A stretch of DNA of 64,000 nt from an uncultured Eubacteriales bacterium (GTDB lineage Bacteria > Bacillota > Clostridia > Oscillospirales > Acutalibacteraceae): positions 4,781 to 68,780 of the forward strand of contig CAKSIU010000003.1 of the NCBI GenBank assembly GCA_934463265.1. The letters are read 5' to 3'. Below are positions 1-9,510 of this stretch, piece by piece; the first letter of the stretch is position 1; each line of letters opens with the position of its first letter. Position numbers and translations under genes: made by a program. The notes under the pieces are model-generated. The model was not told where the DNA came from. It saw only the letters and a program-made list of their open reading frames with translations, and ran no database searches.

Positions 1-294
1 CTTTGCTGACAAATACGCCAAAACATCTGTCCAATTTATCTTAATTTCTTTGTCGTGACTTTCTATATCAATTTTCATTGCTTTATCCAAAACTTCATAT
101 GGAATATTAAACTCTGCATACTTTATAAAGTCTTTTTTTCCTTCGTTATCTTCAATTTGTTCGGTTTCATTTACCGCCATAACTCCTTTATCTCTGTTTT
201 TGTTGCTCAAAGAAAATATTCCCACAATTACTGGTATTACCAACACTAAAAATGCCATTCCGACATACTTTCTATTTAAAATTTTATAAATCAC
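1..294 (-). CDS. Partial membrane-anchored protein of unknown function (C-terminus outside window)
   Basis: The minus strand is open from a GTG at 294 to the left edge of the window (98 codons, no stop), so the C-terminus lies outside. A GGGTGAT ribosome binding site sits about 6 bases before the GTG; an ATG three bases upstream is out of frame and stops at once. Residues 10-27 form one hydrophobic segment followed by a short charged stretch, which suggests a single-pass N-terminal anchor with the rest outside the cytoplasm. The end of the visible part includes VPYEVLDKAM-like text (here IPYEVLDKAM) and NWTDVLAYLSAK. I do not recognise the family; an exported cell-envelope enzyme is possible but unproven. 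Confidence 0.6.
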   Translation of the reverse strand, partial: MIYKILNRKYVGMAFLVLVIPVIVGIFSLSNKNRDKGVMAVNETEQIEDNEGKKDFIKYAEFNIPYEVLDKAMKIDIESHDKEIKINWTDVLAYLSAK

Positions 295-439
295 TTCATC
301 ACCCGCAATTGAATAATATATTGTATGTATATTCTTAAAGCCAATACTTATGCTTCGCTTTCTATTTTCCTGTTGACTAATCTCTAATAAACTTGTAGAA
401 TTAATTATAGTAAACCATTTTACTTAGGAGTTGAATTTT

Positions 440-748
440 ATGAACAATGAATTTGCTGCAGATTTAATCACGCTTATTGACGACGAAGGTACCGAACATT
501 CCTTTGAAATACTAGATGTAATAGAAAATGACGACGGCTGTTTTTATGCTCTGCTTCCTAGCAGTGACAGTGATAATGACAATCTTTCTGACAACTCCTC
601 ATATTATATCTTTGAGGTAATTGATGAAAACGGTGAACAGGTTTTAGCTGAGGTTGAAGACGATTCTTTATTAAAAAAATTAGCTGATTCTTTTGAGGCT
701 AGGTTTGAAGATATGTATGGTCACAATGAAAGCACAGAAAATTTTTAG
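440..748 (+). CDS. DUF1292 family protein (YrzB-like)
   Basis: A 102-residue, very acidic protein. It matches the DUF1292 pattern: a short beta-rich domain beginning DLITLIDDEGTEHSFEILD and continuing with runs such as YYIFEVIDENGEQVLAEVEDD. Members are small cytoplasmic proteins of Firmicutes with no established function. The ATG at 440 is preferred over a TTG at 431 because AGGAG at 426-430 is nine bases from the ATG but directly abuts the TTG. It is followed by a probable 6S RNA gene with its own promoter, so it appears monocistronic. Family assignment comes from sequence pattern only. Confidence 0.8.
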   Translation: MNNEFAADLITLIDDEGTEHSFEILDVIENDDGCFYALLPSSDSDNDNLSDNSSYYIFEVIDENGEQVLAEVEDDSLLKKLADSFEARFEDMYGHNESTENF

Positions 749-767
749 TCGTTTTACAGCAAAACAC

Positions 768-796
768 TTTACTTATTCATTTTTTTGTGTTATAAT
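768..796 (+). promoter_or_regulatory. SigA-type promoter for the probable 6S RNA
   Basis: TTTACT at 768-773 and TATAAT at 791-796 are separated by 17 bases. This predicts a transcript start near 803, exactly where the structured RNA begins. Confidence 0.6.
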
Positions 797-802
797 TGCA
801 AT

Positions 803-1001
803 ATAAACCGTTCCTGCCCGATTCGCGGACCGTGTTATATAACCCTACAAACTTATGATAGGGAGCTTTGCTCTCTAGGTGAATTGCAGACCTCCCGATT
901 TTTTCGGACGAAGGGAGCGTGAAGCCTATAGGCGGGCACCCACCTGCTTTGTGGTAGGCAGGTTATCATAAACACGTTACGGTCGGGCGGGGTTTTTATT
1001 T
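803..1001 (+). ncRNA. ssrS: Probable 6S RNA (RNA polymerase regulator)
   Basis: A gene-free 200-nt stretch folds into one long interrupted rod. CCUGCCCGA near 812-820 pairs with UCGGGCGGG at 982-990, CGUGUU near 831 pairs with AACACG near 970, and GUUAU/AUAAC pairing closes toward a large central bubble containing CCCUACAAAC and GGUGAAUUGCAG. A long hairpin with internal loops, a central open bubble, a consensus promoter and a U-rich 3' end is the architecture of 6S RNA, which mimics an open promoter and binds SigA-RNA polymerase. I base the call on architecture and remembered similarity to clostridial 6S sequences. Signal recognition particle RNA was considered, but its conserved apical loop is not seen. 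Confidence 0.65.
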
Positions 1002-1014
1002 ATCAAAAAGAAAG

Positions 1015-1052
1015 AGGCACTTTGCAAAATTTTTGTAAAGTGCCTTTAAAAG
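1015..1052. terminator. Bidirectional intrinsic terminator
   Basis: AGGCACTTTGCAAAA pairs with TTTTTGTAAAGTGCCT (1015-1045) and is flanked by A- and T-rich sequence. It sits between the 6S RNA (+) and the convergent TSCPD gene (-), so it can stop transcription from both sides. Confidence 0.7.
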
Positions 1053-1081
1053 TGCCTTTAATTATATTCTTTTAATATTAT

Positions 1082-1336
1082 TTAATTTGCAACAGACATT
1101 ACTTCTTCCAAAGCTTTCGCCAGTTGGTCCGGGCATGATGTTCCTCGTCCGGCACAATCTATGCCTTTGCACTTTTTTATAACGTCCTCAATTTTCATTC
1201 CTCTTACCAGCGATGCAATTCCTTGAGTATTTCCGCTACATCCTCCAATAAATTTAACGTCATTTATTACTCCGTTCTCAACATCAATTACTATTTTACG
1301 CGAACAAGTTCCTTTTGTATCATAAGTATAAACCAT
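1082..1336 (-). CDS. TSCPD domain protein (TIGR03905 type)
   Basis: An 84-residue protein made entirely of the TSCPD domain. The signature is visible: a Thr-Cys-Ser near residue 10, GGCSGN near residues 32-37, and the closing GTSCPDQLAKAL near residues 66-77. This domain also occurs at the C-terminus of some ribonucleotide reductases; stand-alone versions are small cytoplasmic proteins with conserved cysteines, possibly metal- or nucleotide-binding, with no fixed function. The ATG has a strong AGGAGGC site about six bases upstream. The gene is monocistronic and converges on the 6S RNA. Confidence 0.85.
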   Translation of the reverse strand: MVYTYDTKGTCSRKIVIDVENGVINDVKFIGGCSGNTQGIASLVRGMKIEDVIKKCKGIDCAGRGTSCPDQLAKALEEVMSVAN

Positions 1337-1530
1337 AAATTGCCTCCTAAAATTATAGTTTTTATTAATAAATTAATAAAAAATTTTGTTTTTGTCCTTT
1401 TGATATTTATTATTTAGATAAATGCATTATATATTAGCTAAGTTTCGTTGTCAATCTTATTTTTTTATTTACAAAATACCTCTTATAATTTTGTCTAATT
1501 TATGTTATAATATGTTCGAGGTGTTAAAAA

Positions 1531-2529
1531 ATGAACCTATCTATTAATTGCGGTACTTGGAATTCTATCTTCGCTATTCCTTGTGACGTCGTTGACAAAC
1601 ATATAAAATTAGCCGGTTCGGCTCAGTTAAAAGTACTTTTATTCATCTTGCGCTACGCCGGTCAAAATATCTCTACCGACAAAATCGCTACGGCTCTTTC
1701 TATGGACGAGCTTGACGTTAAAGACTCTATGCAATACTGGATTGAAACTAAAGTTATATCTGTTCCTGATTCAAGTTTGGAAGAAAAAAATGAGGTTAAA
1801 AAGGAAGTCTTGCACTCTAAAAACAATATATGCGATGAAGAAAAAGCAGTTACTGCTACAAATTTCAAAAAATTTCCTACGCGAATAGAGAAACCAGATT
1901 CTGCTTTTGTTGCAAGACGTATAAACGATTCTGAGGAAATTTCTTTTTTAATGCAAGAAGCTCAGGTTATCCTTTCAAGACCAATTTCAACCGGAGAAAG
2001 CGCTATTTTATTAATGCTGCATGACTCCGACGGACTTCCTATTGACGTGATTATTATGATTATGCAATATGCTGTCAGCGTTGGGAAGGGAAATATAAAA
2101 TATATTGAAAGAATAGCTATATCCTGGGCTAATGAAGAAATTGATACTGTCGAAAAAGCAGAAAATAAAATTCGAGCTTTAGAAAGTTATCGTAAGGCGT
2201 GGTCCTCTCTCGAAAAAATTATCGGTATTGAGCATCGGTCTCCTTCTTCAAAAGAAGACGAGGCCGCTAATCGTTGGATTAATGTCTGGAAAATTCCTGA
2301 GAACTTAATAAAAGAAGCTTATGACCGTTGTGTTAATGCTAAGGGTAAGTATATTTTAAGTTATATGGATGGAATAATAAAAAATTGGTACAATAACGGC
2401 ATAAAAACGCTTGAACAAGCTCTTGATGAGGATAAATTTAAAAAATCGTCTCAAAATAAGCAAGGACAAAATAATGATTTTACTTCTTACAACATAGATG
2501 AATATGAACGCAATTATATGTACATATAA
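1531..2529 (+). CDS. DnaD domain replication initiation protein
   Basis: A 332-residue protein with an N-terminal winged-helix-like part (about 1-80) and a C-terminal DnaD domain (about 225-310). The DnaD domain contains AANRWINVWKIPENLIKEAY followed by KYILSYMDGIIKNWYNNGI, the YxxGIIxNW-like motif of the family. DnaD/DnaB-type proteins remodel DNA at replication initiation and restart and help load the replicative helicase. The gene starts at an ATG behind GAGGTG and is followed after 11 bases by a DnaC-like ATPase, so the two probably form a loader operon. The middle (100-130) is low complexity. The family is clear; whether it is the functional DnaD or DnaB equivalent cannot be told from sequence alone. 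Confidence 0.88.
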   Translation: MNLSINCGTWNSIFAIPCDVVDKHIKLAGSAQLKVLLFILRYAGQNISTDKIATALSMDELDVKDSMQYWIETKVISVPDSSLEEKNEVKKEVLHSKNNICDEEKAVTATNFKKFPTRIEKPDSAFVARRINDSEEISFLMQEAQVILSRPISTGESAILLMLHDSDGLPIDVIIMIMQYAVSVGKGNIKYIERIAISWANEEIDTVEKAENKIRALESYRKAWSSLEKIIGIEHRSPSSKEDEAANRWINVWKIPENLIKEAYDRCVNAKGKYILSYMDGIIKNWYNNGIKTLEQALDEDKFKKSSQNKQGQNNDFTSYNIDEYERNYMYI

Positions 2530-2540
2530 AGGAGATTTTT

Positions 2541-3527
2541 ATGAGTATTAAAGCCGAAACTTTGCTCCAGGCCGAGGCAGAACTTGAATCTTTGAGAAAA
2601 TCTCAAATTGAAAAAAATGAAGTTAGAAAAAAACAGTTTTATAGAAAATTTAAACGAGCCAAAGACATTGAAGTTCAATTATCTCGCACAGCTATTGATT
2701 CCGCTAAAGCTATTTTATCGGGTGCTAACGCTAAAGAAAAACTTACTGAACTGAAAAATAAAAATTTGGCTTTACAAAAAGAGTTGGAGGCTTTGCTAAT
2801 TGCTGCAAATTTACCGCTTGACTATCTGGATTTAAAGTATAAGTGTAATAGTTGTAAAGATATGGGATACATTGACGGTGTTATGTGTGATTGTCTTAAA
2901 AATTTAATTAAAAAAATTACTTATAGAAATTTAAATAAACTTTCGCCGTTATCTTTATCTACTTTTGAGGCTTTTAATATAGACTTTTACCCTGATAAAA
3001 ACTCTGCTGATGGAGTAAATGTAAAGTTACACATGGAGAAAATTTTTAATTTTTGCAAAAATTATGCGGATACTTTTAACAAAAAATCTGAAAATTTGTT
3101 TTTGCAGGGAGCTACGGGGCTTGGTAAAACTCATTTATCGTTGGCTATCGCAAATAGTGTAATAAACTCCGGGTATAATGTAATTTATACTTCTGCTCCG
3201 AATATTCTTTCTAAGCTGGAAAAGGAGCATTTTAATCATAATTTTCAGGACGAGGAGACTGAAAAGCATTTGATTGAATGTGAACTATTAATCTTAGATG
3301 ACATCGGCACTGAGTTTCAGACAAGCTTCTCTAGTGCGATGATTTACAACATTATCAATTCTAGAATTATGTTTCAAAAACCTACTATAATCAGCACAAA
3401 TCTTTCTGTTAAAGAAATTCAATCTGCTTACTCCAAACGGTTAGTTTCCAGAATTATGGGTAGTTATAAGCGTCTTTTTTTCCTTGGAAATGACATTCGG
3501 CAATTTTTAAAAATGCCGAATAAATAA
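2541..3527 (+). CDS. DnaC/DnaI-type helicase loader ATPase
   Basis: A 328-residue AAA+ ATPase. The N-terminal part is helical and coiled-coil-like (about 1-90), followed by a Cys cluster (CNSCKDMGYIDGVMCDC, about residues 103-119) that resembles the zinc-binding N-domain of DnaI. Then come Walker A GATGLGKTHLS near residue 190 and Walker B LLILDDIGTE near residue 250, with an arginine-bearing SRIMGSYKRL near the end. Such proteins load the replicative helicase at origins and stalled forks. It lies directly behind the DnaD-domain gene with an AAAGGAG site, which strengthens the call. A terminator follows. Confidence 0.9.
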   Translation: MSIKAETLLQAEAELESLRKSQIEKNEVRKKQFYRKFKRAKDIEVQLSRTAIDSAKAILSGANAKEKLTELKNKNLALQKELEALLIAANLPLDYLDLKYKCNSCKDMGYIDGVMCDCLKNLIKKITYRNLNKLSPLSLSTFEAFNIDFYPDKNSADGVNVKLHMEKIFNFCKNYADTFNKKSENLFLQGATGLGKTHLSLAIANSVINSGYNVIYTSAPNILSKLEKEHFNHNFQDEETEKHLIECELLILDDIGTEFQTSFSSAMIYNIINSRIMFQKPTIISTNLSVKEIQSAYSKRLVSRIMGSYKRLFFLGNDIRQFLKMPNK

Positions 3528-3543
3528 TTTTTTATAATATATT

Positions 3544-3587
3544 ATTGATTACTTTTTTGTAACGAAAAAAGTAATCAATATTTTTTT
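3544..3587 (+). terminator. Intrinsic terminator after the DnaD-DnaC operon
   Basis: A perfect 15-bp stem, ATTGATTACTTTTTT (3544-3558) with AAAAAAGTAATCAAT (3565-3579), around a six-base loop. A run of seven T follows. Confidence 0.85.
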
Positions 3588-3687
3588 AGCAAGACATAGC
3601 AATCTCATAACGCTTTTTTTGTGTGCATAAAAAAAATATTTGGGGCACAAAATTATAAATTTTAATAATTAATTTATAATTATACCA

Positions 3688-3716
3688 TTGACAAATCGGT
3701 CTTAAAGTGGTAAATT
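3688..3716 (+). promoter_or_regulatory. SigA-type promoter of the heat-shock operon
   Basis: TTGACA at 3688-3693, 17 bases, then TAAATT at 3711-3716. The predicted start falls just upstream of the CIRCE operator, so bound HrcA would block the promoter. Confidence 0.65.
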
Positions 3717-3727
3717 ATAATTAATGA

Positions 3728-3754
3728 TTAGCACTCATGCTATTCGAGTGCTAA
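3728..3754. promoter_or_regulatory. CIRCE operator (HrcA binding site)
   Basis: TTAGCACTC (3728-3736), nine bases, GAGTGCTAA (3746-3754). This is a perfect match to the CIRCE consensus. HrcA binds it and represses the operon at normal temperature; titration by the chaperonin GroEL is the known release mechanism. It lies between promoter and hrcA start codon, so the operon is autoregulated. An ATG inside the operator region (3725) is in frame with hrcA but lacks a binding site and is not the start. Confidence 0.97.
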
Positions 3755-3783
3755 TATTTTTTCATCCGGAAGGAGGTTTATCG

Positions 3784-4818
3784 GTGGAACTCTCTGATAG
3801 AAAATTGAAAATATTATCTGCGGTTATCAACAACTACATTCAATATGCTGAACCGGTAAGTTCCAAAATTTTGTGTGACCTATTGGATTTTTCCGTTTCT
3901 TCGGCAACTATTCGAAATGAGCTTGCGGAACTTACTGAACTCGGCTTCCTGGAACAACCTCATACATCTGCTGGCCGTATTCCTTCATACCTTGGTTACA
4001 GACTTTATATAAATAGGCTTATGGGAAAAGCTTATCTATCAAAAAAAAGCAAGGATTATATTGAGTCGGGTTTAAAATTGAGCGAACATGACCCTGAGTT
4101 ATTGCTAAAAAACGCAACTCAGATTTTGGCGAATATGACTAATTTTGCGGTTATATCCACGACTGTATCCACAGAAAAAAATTTTATTAGAAATGTTAAG
4201 CTGGTTCAAATTAGCAAGTTTACCGCTATGATTATCCTTACTACATCTTCCGGTGTAATTAAAAATCGACTATTTCGTTGCGAATTTTCTTTAACGGCGG
4301 ATATTTTAAACACGGTTAATAATTTTTTAAGTGAAAGGTTTACTGGCGTTTTATTAGCTGAAATAACTCCTGCGTTTATTCAAACTGTTGCGATATCTGT
4401 GGGCGAAATGGCCTTTTTTATGTCGGATATTTTAAATGTTCTTTTTGAGGTCTACAAACTTGCTGCCAAACCTGATTTTCATTTTGACGGGCAAACAAAT
4501 CTTTTGTTAATTCCGGAATTTAACCAACAGTCTGCTATAAAATTAATGAATTTTTTGACGGTTTACGATGACATAAGCGATTTGTTTTTTTCTTCGGATA
4601 ATTCCAAAACTAGAGTTTTTATTGGAAAGGAAAATCCACACGAAGAGTTGACTCAATCAAGTATTATTGTTACGAAGTACATTGTTAATGGTGAGGACTA
4701 TGGTTCTATCGGAATAGTTGGCCCAACCAGAATGAATTATGCTAACACGATTGCTAAACTAGAATACACCGCTTCTTTATTGGGAGATATGTTAAATAAT
4801 ATTTTTTATTTAGAGTAA
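3784..4818 (+). CDS. hrcA: Heat-inducible transcription repressor HrcA
   Basis: A 344-residue repressor. The N-terminal winged helix begins LSDRKLKILSAVI and contains PVSSKIL and SSATIRNELAELTELGFLEQ, followed by the HTSAGRIPS segment that is diagnostic of HrcA. The rest is the GAF-like dimerisation region, ending with GSIGIVGPTRMNYA. The GTG at 3784 is chosen because AGGAGG lies seven bases upstream and the protein then has family length; an upstream in-frame ATG falls in the CIRCE operator. First gene of hrcA-grpE-dnaK-dnaJ-prmA. Confidence 0.96.
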   Translation: MELSDRKLKILSAVINNYIQYAEPVSSKILCDLLDFSVSSATIRNELAELTELGFLEQPHTSAGRIPSYLGYRLYINRLMGKAYLSKKSKDYIESGLKLSEHDPELLLKNATQILANMTNFAVISTTVSTEKNFIRNVKLVQISKFTAMIILTTSSGVIKNRLFRCEFSLTADILNTVNNFLSERFTGVLLAEITPAFIQTVAISVGEMAFFMSDILNVLFEVYKLAAKPDFHFDGQTNLLLIPEFNQQSAIKLMNFLTVYDDISDLFFSSDNSKTRVFIGKENPHEELTQSSIIVTKYIVNGEDYGSIGIVGPTRMNYANTIAKLEYTASLLGDMLNNIFYLE

Positions 4819-4837
4819 TTTAAAGGAGGCTTATATT

Positions 4838-5377
4838 TTGACTGAAGAAATAATAAAAAATTCTGAATGTGAAAAAGAAAATCATTGTGAAGGTTCAAAC
4901 GAACAGGAAATAATTAATGAAAATGAGGAGATTTTAAAGAAATTGGAAGAATTTAAGAGTGAATTAAATGTTCAAAATGAACGTTTTTTGCGCTTGGCTG
5001 CTGAGTATGATAATTATAGAAAACGCAGCGAAAAAGATAAAATTTCAATCTATAACGATGCAAAAGCTAAAACCGTTGCGGAAATTCTTCCTATTGCGGA
5101 CTGTATAGAAAGGGCGATTGAGTCCAGTCGCGACGCTGATGATGAATATCAAAAAGGGCTTTCCATGTTAAATGAACAATTTATTGCTACTCTTTCTAAA
5201 CTTGGGGTGAATTCATTTGGAAGTGTCGGAGATAAATTCAATCCGGAACTTCACAATGCGATATCTCATATTGAAGACGATAAATTGGATGAAAATGTTA
5301 TTGCGCAAATTTTTCAAAAGGGATACACGCTTGGGGATAAGGTAATTCGTCATGCGATGGTTTCCGTTGCAAATTAG
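4838..5377 (+). CDS. grpE: GrpE nucleotide exchange factor
   Basis: A 179-residue DnaK cochaperone that exchanges ADP for ATP on DnaK. The N-terminal 45 residues are acidic and disordered. A long coiled coil follows, with FLRLAAEYDNYRKRSEKDK, and then the four-helix and beta domain with the family signature ending in GYTLGDKVIRHAMVSVAN. It starts at TTG behind AAAGGAGG. Second gene of the HrcA-controlled operon, 19 bases after hrcA. Length is typical. Confidence 0.95.
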   Translation: MTEEIIKNSECEKENHCEGSNEQEIINENEEILKKLEEFKSELNVQNERFLRLAAEYDNYRKRSEKDKISIYNDAKAKTVAEILPIADCIERAIESSRDADDEYQKGLSMLNEQFIATLSKLGVNSFGSVGDKFNPELHNAISHIEDDKLDENVIAQIFQKGYTLGDKVIRHAMVSVAN

Positions 5378-5443
5378 CAAATTATTGCGGTTTTTCCGCT
5401 AAAACTATAAATATAAATATTATAAAATTTGGAGGTTTTTATT

Positions 5444-7300
5444 ATGGCAAAAATTATCGGTATTGATTTGGGTACTACAAACTCTTGCGTAGCTGTTATT
5501 GAGGGGGGCGAACCTGTTGTCATCGCCAATGCTGAAGGAACTAGGACAACTCCATCGGTTGTTGCATTTTCTAAAACTGGAGAAAGAATGGTTGGTCAAG
5601 TGGCTAAACGTCAGGCTATTACTAACCCCGACCGCACTATTTCTTCAATAAAAAGAGAAATGGGAACTAGTCATAAAGTGAATATAGATGGAAACAGTTT
5701 TACTCCGCAGGAAATTTCGGCTATGATACTTCAAAAATTAAAAGCCGACGCGGAAGCTTATTTGGGCGATACTGTGACTCAAGCGGTTATTACTGTTCCG
5801 GCATACTTTACAGACGCGCAACGTCAGGCAACTAAAGACGCTGGTAAAATTGCAGGATTGGACGTAAAGCGTATAATAAATGAGCCAACTGCTGCTGCTC
5901 TATCTTATGGAATAGATAAGGAAAATTACCAAAAAATTATGGTCTATGACCTTGGCGGAGGTACATTTGATGTTTCTATCATCGAAATGGGCGACGGTGT
6001 ACAAGAAGTTCTGGCAACTGCGGGAAATAATAAACTTGGTGGCGACGATTTTGACCAAAGAATTATTGATTGGATGGTTGACTCGTTTAAATCCGAAAAC
6101 GGTGTGGATTTGAGAACTGACAAAATGGCTATGCAACGTCTAAAGGAAGCTGCTGAAAAAGCTAAAATCGAACTTTCTGGGGTCACGTCTACCGCGATTA
6201 ATTTGCCATTTATTACTGCAGACGCTACTGGTCCTAAACATCTTGACTTAACCTTGACTAGGGCTAAATTTAATGAACTTACAAAAGATTTAGTTGAGAA
6301 TACTATGGGACCTGTTCGTCAGGCATTATCTGATTCTGGTTTGTCTATAAATCAGATTGATAAAGTCTTGATGGTTGGCGGGTCTTCGAGAATTCCTGCG
6401 GTTCAGGATGCTGTTAAATCTTTAATTGGAAAAGAACCGTTCAAAGGAATAAATCCGGATGAATGTGTTGCAATCGGTGCAGCTTTACAGGCTGGCGTTT
6501 TGGGCGGAGAAGTTCAAGGCTTGCTTCTTTTGGATGTTACTCCCCTATCTCTCGGCGTTGAAACTATGGGCGGTATCATGACAAAAATTATTGACAGAAA
6601 TACCACTATTCCTACTAAAAAAAGTCAAATTTTCTCAACCGCCATGGATAATCAAACTCAAGTTCAAATTAATGTGCTTCAAGGCGAGCGCGAATTTGCA
6701 AAAGATAATAAACAGTTGGGATTATTTACATTAGACGGAATTGCTCCTGCTATGCGCGGAATTCCTCAAATTGAAGTCACTTTCGATATTGACGCTAACG
6801 GCATTGTGAATGTTAATGCTAAGGACCTCGGAACTGGCAAAGAGCAAAAGATTACAATTACATCGAACACGAATATGTCTAAAGAAGAAATTGAGCAGGC
6901 TGTTAAAAACGCTGAACAATTCGCTGAAGAAGATAAAAAGCGTCGTGAAGAGGTTGAAACTAAAAATGAGGCAGAAAATCTTTGCTACGCCGTTGAAAAA
7001 TTAATAAATGAAAACGGTGACAAGATTGACAGCGCGGACAAAGATAATCTTAATGCAAAAGTTAAGTCATTAAAAGAGGCAATTTCTGCCAACAACATAG
7101 ACACTATTAAATCCGGAAAAGAAGATTTGCAGAAAGCAATGTATGAAGTTTCGGCAAAGTTATATCAAAATGCAGCTCCAAATCAAGATGCTGGTACGGC
7201 CGAGAGTCAAAATAGTGATGCAAATGCTACAGCTGGCAACGCGCAAGGTGGCGAAAATGTTTACGAAGCCGATTTTAAAGATGTAGATAATAATAAATAG
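5444..7300 (+). CDS. dnaK: Hsp70 chaperone DnaK
   Basis: A 618-residue Hsp70. The ATPase domain opens [20 protein letters not shown] and contains [13 protein letters not shown] and [11 protein letters not shown]. The interdomain linker is [15 protein letters not shown], followed by the beta-sandwich substrate domain and a helical lid with a short Gly/Asn/Ala-rich tail. It folds and protects proteins together with DnaJ and GrpE. The ATG at 5444 is used because GGAGG at 5431 is eight bases upstream; an in-frame codon 15 bases earlier has no site. It is in the CIRCE operon and complete. Confidence 0.98.
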   Translation: MAKIIGIDLGTTNSCVAVIEGGEPVVIANAEGTRTTPSVVAFSKTGERMVGQVAKRQAITNPDRTISSIKREMGTSHKVNIDGNSFTPQEISAMILQKLKADAEAYLGDTVTQAVITVPAYFTDAQRQATKDAGKIAGLDVKRIINEPTAAALSYGIDKENYQKIMVYDLGGGTFDVSIIEMGDGVQEVLATAGNNKLGGDDFDQRIIDWMVDSFKSENGVDLRTDKMAMQRLKEAAEKAKIELSGVTSTAINLPFITADATGPKHLDLTLTRAKFNELTKDLVENTMGPVRQALSDSGLSINQIDKVLMVGGSSRIPAVQDAVKSLIGKEPFKGINPDECVAIGAALQAGVLGGEVQGLLLLDVTPLSLGVETMGGIMTKIIDRNTTIPTKKSQIFSTAMDNQTQVQINVLQGEREFAKDNKQLGLFTLDGIAPAMRGIPQIEVTFDIDANGIVNVNAKDLGTGKEQKITITSNTNMSKEEIEQAVKNAEQFAEEDKKRREEVETKNEAENLCYAVEKLINENGDKIDSADKDNLNAKVKSLKEAISANNIDTIKSGKEDLQKAMYEVSAKLYQNAAPNQDAGTAESQNSDANATAGNAQGGENVYEADFKDVDNNK

Positions 7301-7315
7301 AGTTAATTTGCACGA

Positions 7316-7352
7316 AAATCCCTTAACCGCATTTTTGGTGGTTGAGGGATTT
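7316..7352 (+). other. Intercistronic hairpin between dnaK and dnaJ
   Basis: AAATCCCTTAACC (7316-7328) pairs with GGTTGAGGGATTT (7340-7352). No T run follows, so it is not a classical terminator. Stems here often protect the dnaK message or partly attenuate dnaJ; that role is inferred. Confidence 0.6.
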
Positions 7353-7387
7353 CCATAACAGTCGAAGATTTTTTAGGAGTGATTTTT

Positions 7388-8548
7388 TTGTCATCTAAAC
7401 GAGATTTTTACGAAGTTTTGGGCCTTTCTAAAGGTGCTTCCGAGGACGAAATTAAAAAGGCTTATCGAAAACTCGCAAAAAAATATCATCCGGACTTAAA
7501 TCCAGGTGATAAAGACGCTGAATCAAAATTTAAAGAAGTAAATGAAGCTTATGAAGTGCTTTCTGATAGCAACAAACGTTCGAGGTATGATCAATTTGGT
7601 CATGCAGGAGTCGATCCATCATATGGAGCTGCTAGTGCTGCTGGAGGAAATCCTTTTGGTGATGATTTTGACATCGGAGATATATTCAGTAGCTTTTTTG
7701 GCGGCGGCTTTGGCGGCGGTTTTTCATCTAGGCGTCAAGCTAATCCCAATGCGCCTAGACGCGGTTCTGATACGGAAGCTAACATCAGTATTTCTTTTGA
7801 AAAGGCTGCAAAAGGGTGCAAAAAAAATGTTTCTTATCGCGTTGTCGAAAAATGTCCCGATTGTAGCGGCTCAGGAGCAGCTAAAGGTACTTCCGCAAAA
7901 ACTTGCCCAATTTGCCATGGAACCGGGCAAAGTCGCGTTACTCAGCGAACTCCTTTTGGAGTTATTCAGACGGCACATACTTGTGAAAAATGTCATGGAA
8001 CCGGCTCTGTTATAGAAAATCCATGCAGAAGATGCTCCGGTACGGGAAGAATTCAGACTTCTAAAAAAGTTGAAGTGAATATTCCGGCTGGCATAGATAA
8101 TGGACAAATTTTAAAAGTAAGCGGGCATGGAAATGCTGGTGTTAATGGTGGCCCTTCAGGTGATTTACACGTTTATATTAATGTTCAACCTCATTCTATC
8201 TTTGAGCGCCGTGGTTTCGATATTTGGTGCGAACTTCCAATTACTTTTGTTCAGGCTGCACTCGGCGCGGAAGTTACTGTGCCTACACTCGATGGAAAAG
8301 TCAGTTATAATATTCATGAAGGCACTCAGCCAGGAGATGTTTTTAAACTTCGTGGAAAAGGCATTGAACGACTCGGTTCTAGAGGATGCGGTGACCAATT
8401 TGTAAAAGTAAGTATCGAAATTCCAAAAAATTTATCTCAGAAACAAAAAGAAATTTTGCGTAATTTTGAAAATGAAGCTACTGAAACAAATTATCAAAAA
8501 AGAAAAGGTTTTTTCGAGAAAATAAAAAATATATTTGGAGAAAATTAA
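7388..8548 (+). CDS. dnaJ: Chaperone DnaJ (Hsp40)
   Basis: A 386-residue type I Hsp40. The J domain (about 1-70) carries the HPD tripeptide in [11 protein letters not shown] Gly/Phe-rich linker follows ([16 protein letters not shown]), then four zinc-binding CxxCxGxG repeats ([32 protein letters not shown]) and the C-terminal beta domains. It stimulates DnaK ATPase and delivers clients. The TTG at 7388 fits AGGAG at 7375-7379; the in-frame GTG at 7379 overlaps that site. The stop codon abuts the start of prmA. Confidence 0.97.
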   Translation: MSSKRDFYEVLGLSKGASEDEIKKAYRKLAKKYHPDLNPGDKDAESKFKEVNEAYEVLSDSNKRSRYDQFGHAGVDPSYGAASAAGGNPFGDDFDIGDIFSSFFGGGFGGGFSSRRQANPNAPRRGSDTEANISISFEKAAKGCKKNVSYRVVEKCPDCSGSGAAKGTSAKTCPICHGTGQSRVTQRTPFGVIQTAHTCEKCHGTGSVIENPCRRCSGTGRIQTSKKVEVNIPAGIDNGQILKVSGHGNAGVNGGPSGDLHVYINVQPHSIFERRGFDIWCELPITFVQAALGAEVTVPTLDGKVSYNIHEGTQPGDVFKLRGKGIERLGSRGCGDQFVKVSIEIPKNLSQKQKEILRNFENEATETNYQKRKGFFEKIKNIFGEN

Positions 8549-9475
8549 ATGGACTTTACCGAAATTATAATCGAAATAAATACAAACGATATTGAAACTG
8601 CTTCGGCCATTGCAAATATGGTAGTTCCTTACGGTATATACATTGAAGACTATTCAAATTTGGAGGCCGAAACAAAAGAAATCGCGCATATTGACCTTAT
8701 TGACGAAGACTTATTAGCAAAAAATAGAAGCCTTGCTTTAATTCATCTGTACATTTCTCCAGAAAATATTCCTCTTGAAGCTATCTCTTTTTTGCGTGAA
8801 CGTTTTGGTTCCGCTAAAATAAAACATAAAATTTCTACGCAAAACTGCAAAATGGAAGACTATATAAATAACTGGAAAAAATATTTTAAACCGATTCCTG
8901 TCGGAGATAAATTATTGATTTGTCCGTCGTGGGAAAAATGCAATGTTAATTCGTCTAATAATCGTACGATTTTGCAGCTCGACCCTGGTTTAGCTTTTGG
9001 AACCGGAACTCATGAAACAACTCGTCTTTGCCTTGAATTGCTCGAAAAGTATATCAATTCAAATGTAAATGTGCTTGATGTCGGCTGCGGTAGCGGAATT
9101 TTATCTATAGCATCAATCCTTCTTGGTGCCGAAAGTGTAACTGGTGTAGATATCGATGAACTTGCAGTAAAGACAGCACTAGAAAATGCAAAAATTAATA
9201 ATGTAAATAACAAATTTAATGCTGTTTGTGGCAACTTAACAGAAAAAATTTCTGGCAAATTCGATATAATCGTTGCAAACATTGTAGCAGACGTAATAAT
9301 TGAGTTAAATAAATCGATAAAAAATTATATGAACGAAAACTCGATATACTTAATGAGCGGAATCATTGAGCCATATAAAGATAAAGTCTTGCAATCTCTC
9401 GAAGCGGATTTTAATATCCTAGACTTAAAAACTGAAAACGGTTGGGTTGCAATCGCTGCAGAATTAAAAAAATAA
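8549..9475 (+). CDS. prmA: Ribosomal protein L11 methyltransferase PrmA
   Basis: A 308-residue SAM-dependent methyltransferase that modifies ribosomal protein L11. The substrate-binding N-domain contains YINNWKKYFKPIPVG. The catalytic domain has DPGLAFGTGTHETTRLCLE, VLDVGCGSGILSIA (SAM motif I) and DIIVANIVADVI (motif IV). The ATG immediately follows the dnaJ stop, so translation is probably coupled; prmA after dnaJ is a common arrangement in Firmicutes. Confidence 0.95.
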   Translation: MDFTEIIIEINTNDIETASAIANMVVPYGIYIEDYSNLEAETKEIAHIDLIDEDLLAKNRSLALIHLYISPENIPLEAISFLRERFGSAKIKHKISTQNCKMEDYINNWKKYFKPIPVGDKLLICPSWEKCNVNSSNNRTILQLDPGLAFGTGTHETTRLCLELLEKYINSNVNVLDVGCGSGILSIASILLGAESVTGVDIDELAVKTALENAKINNVNNKFNAVCGNLTEKISGKFDIIVANIVADVIIELNKSIKNYMNENSIYLMSGIIEPYKDKVLQSLEADFNILDLKTENGWVAIAAELKK

Positions 9476-9510
9476 ACATATAAGAGAAAATAAAAAAGGA
9501 GCTAAAATGT

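Noticed and set aside
3724..3783. An earlier start for hrcA at ATG/ATT codons within the CIRCE region
   Set aside because: The operator and promoter occupy this stretch, and AGGAGG fits only the GTG at 3784.
5900..6186. Long open frames on the minus strand inside dnaK
   Set aside because: No binding sites, low-quality composition, and dnaK is fully conserved on the plus strand; these are shadows.
7542..8015. A 157-codon plus-strand frame inside dnaJ
   Set aside because: It overlaps the zinc-finger region of dnaJ in another frame, without a binding site; the Cys-rich repeat composition keeps it open.
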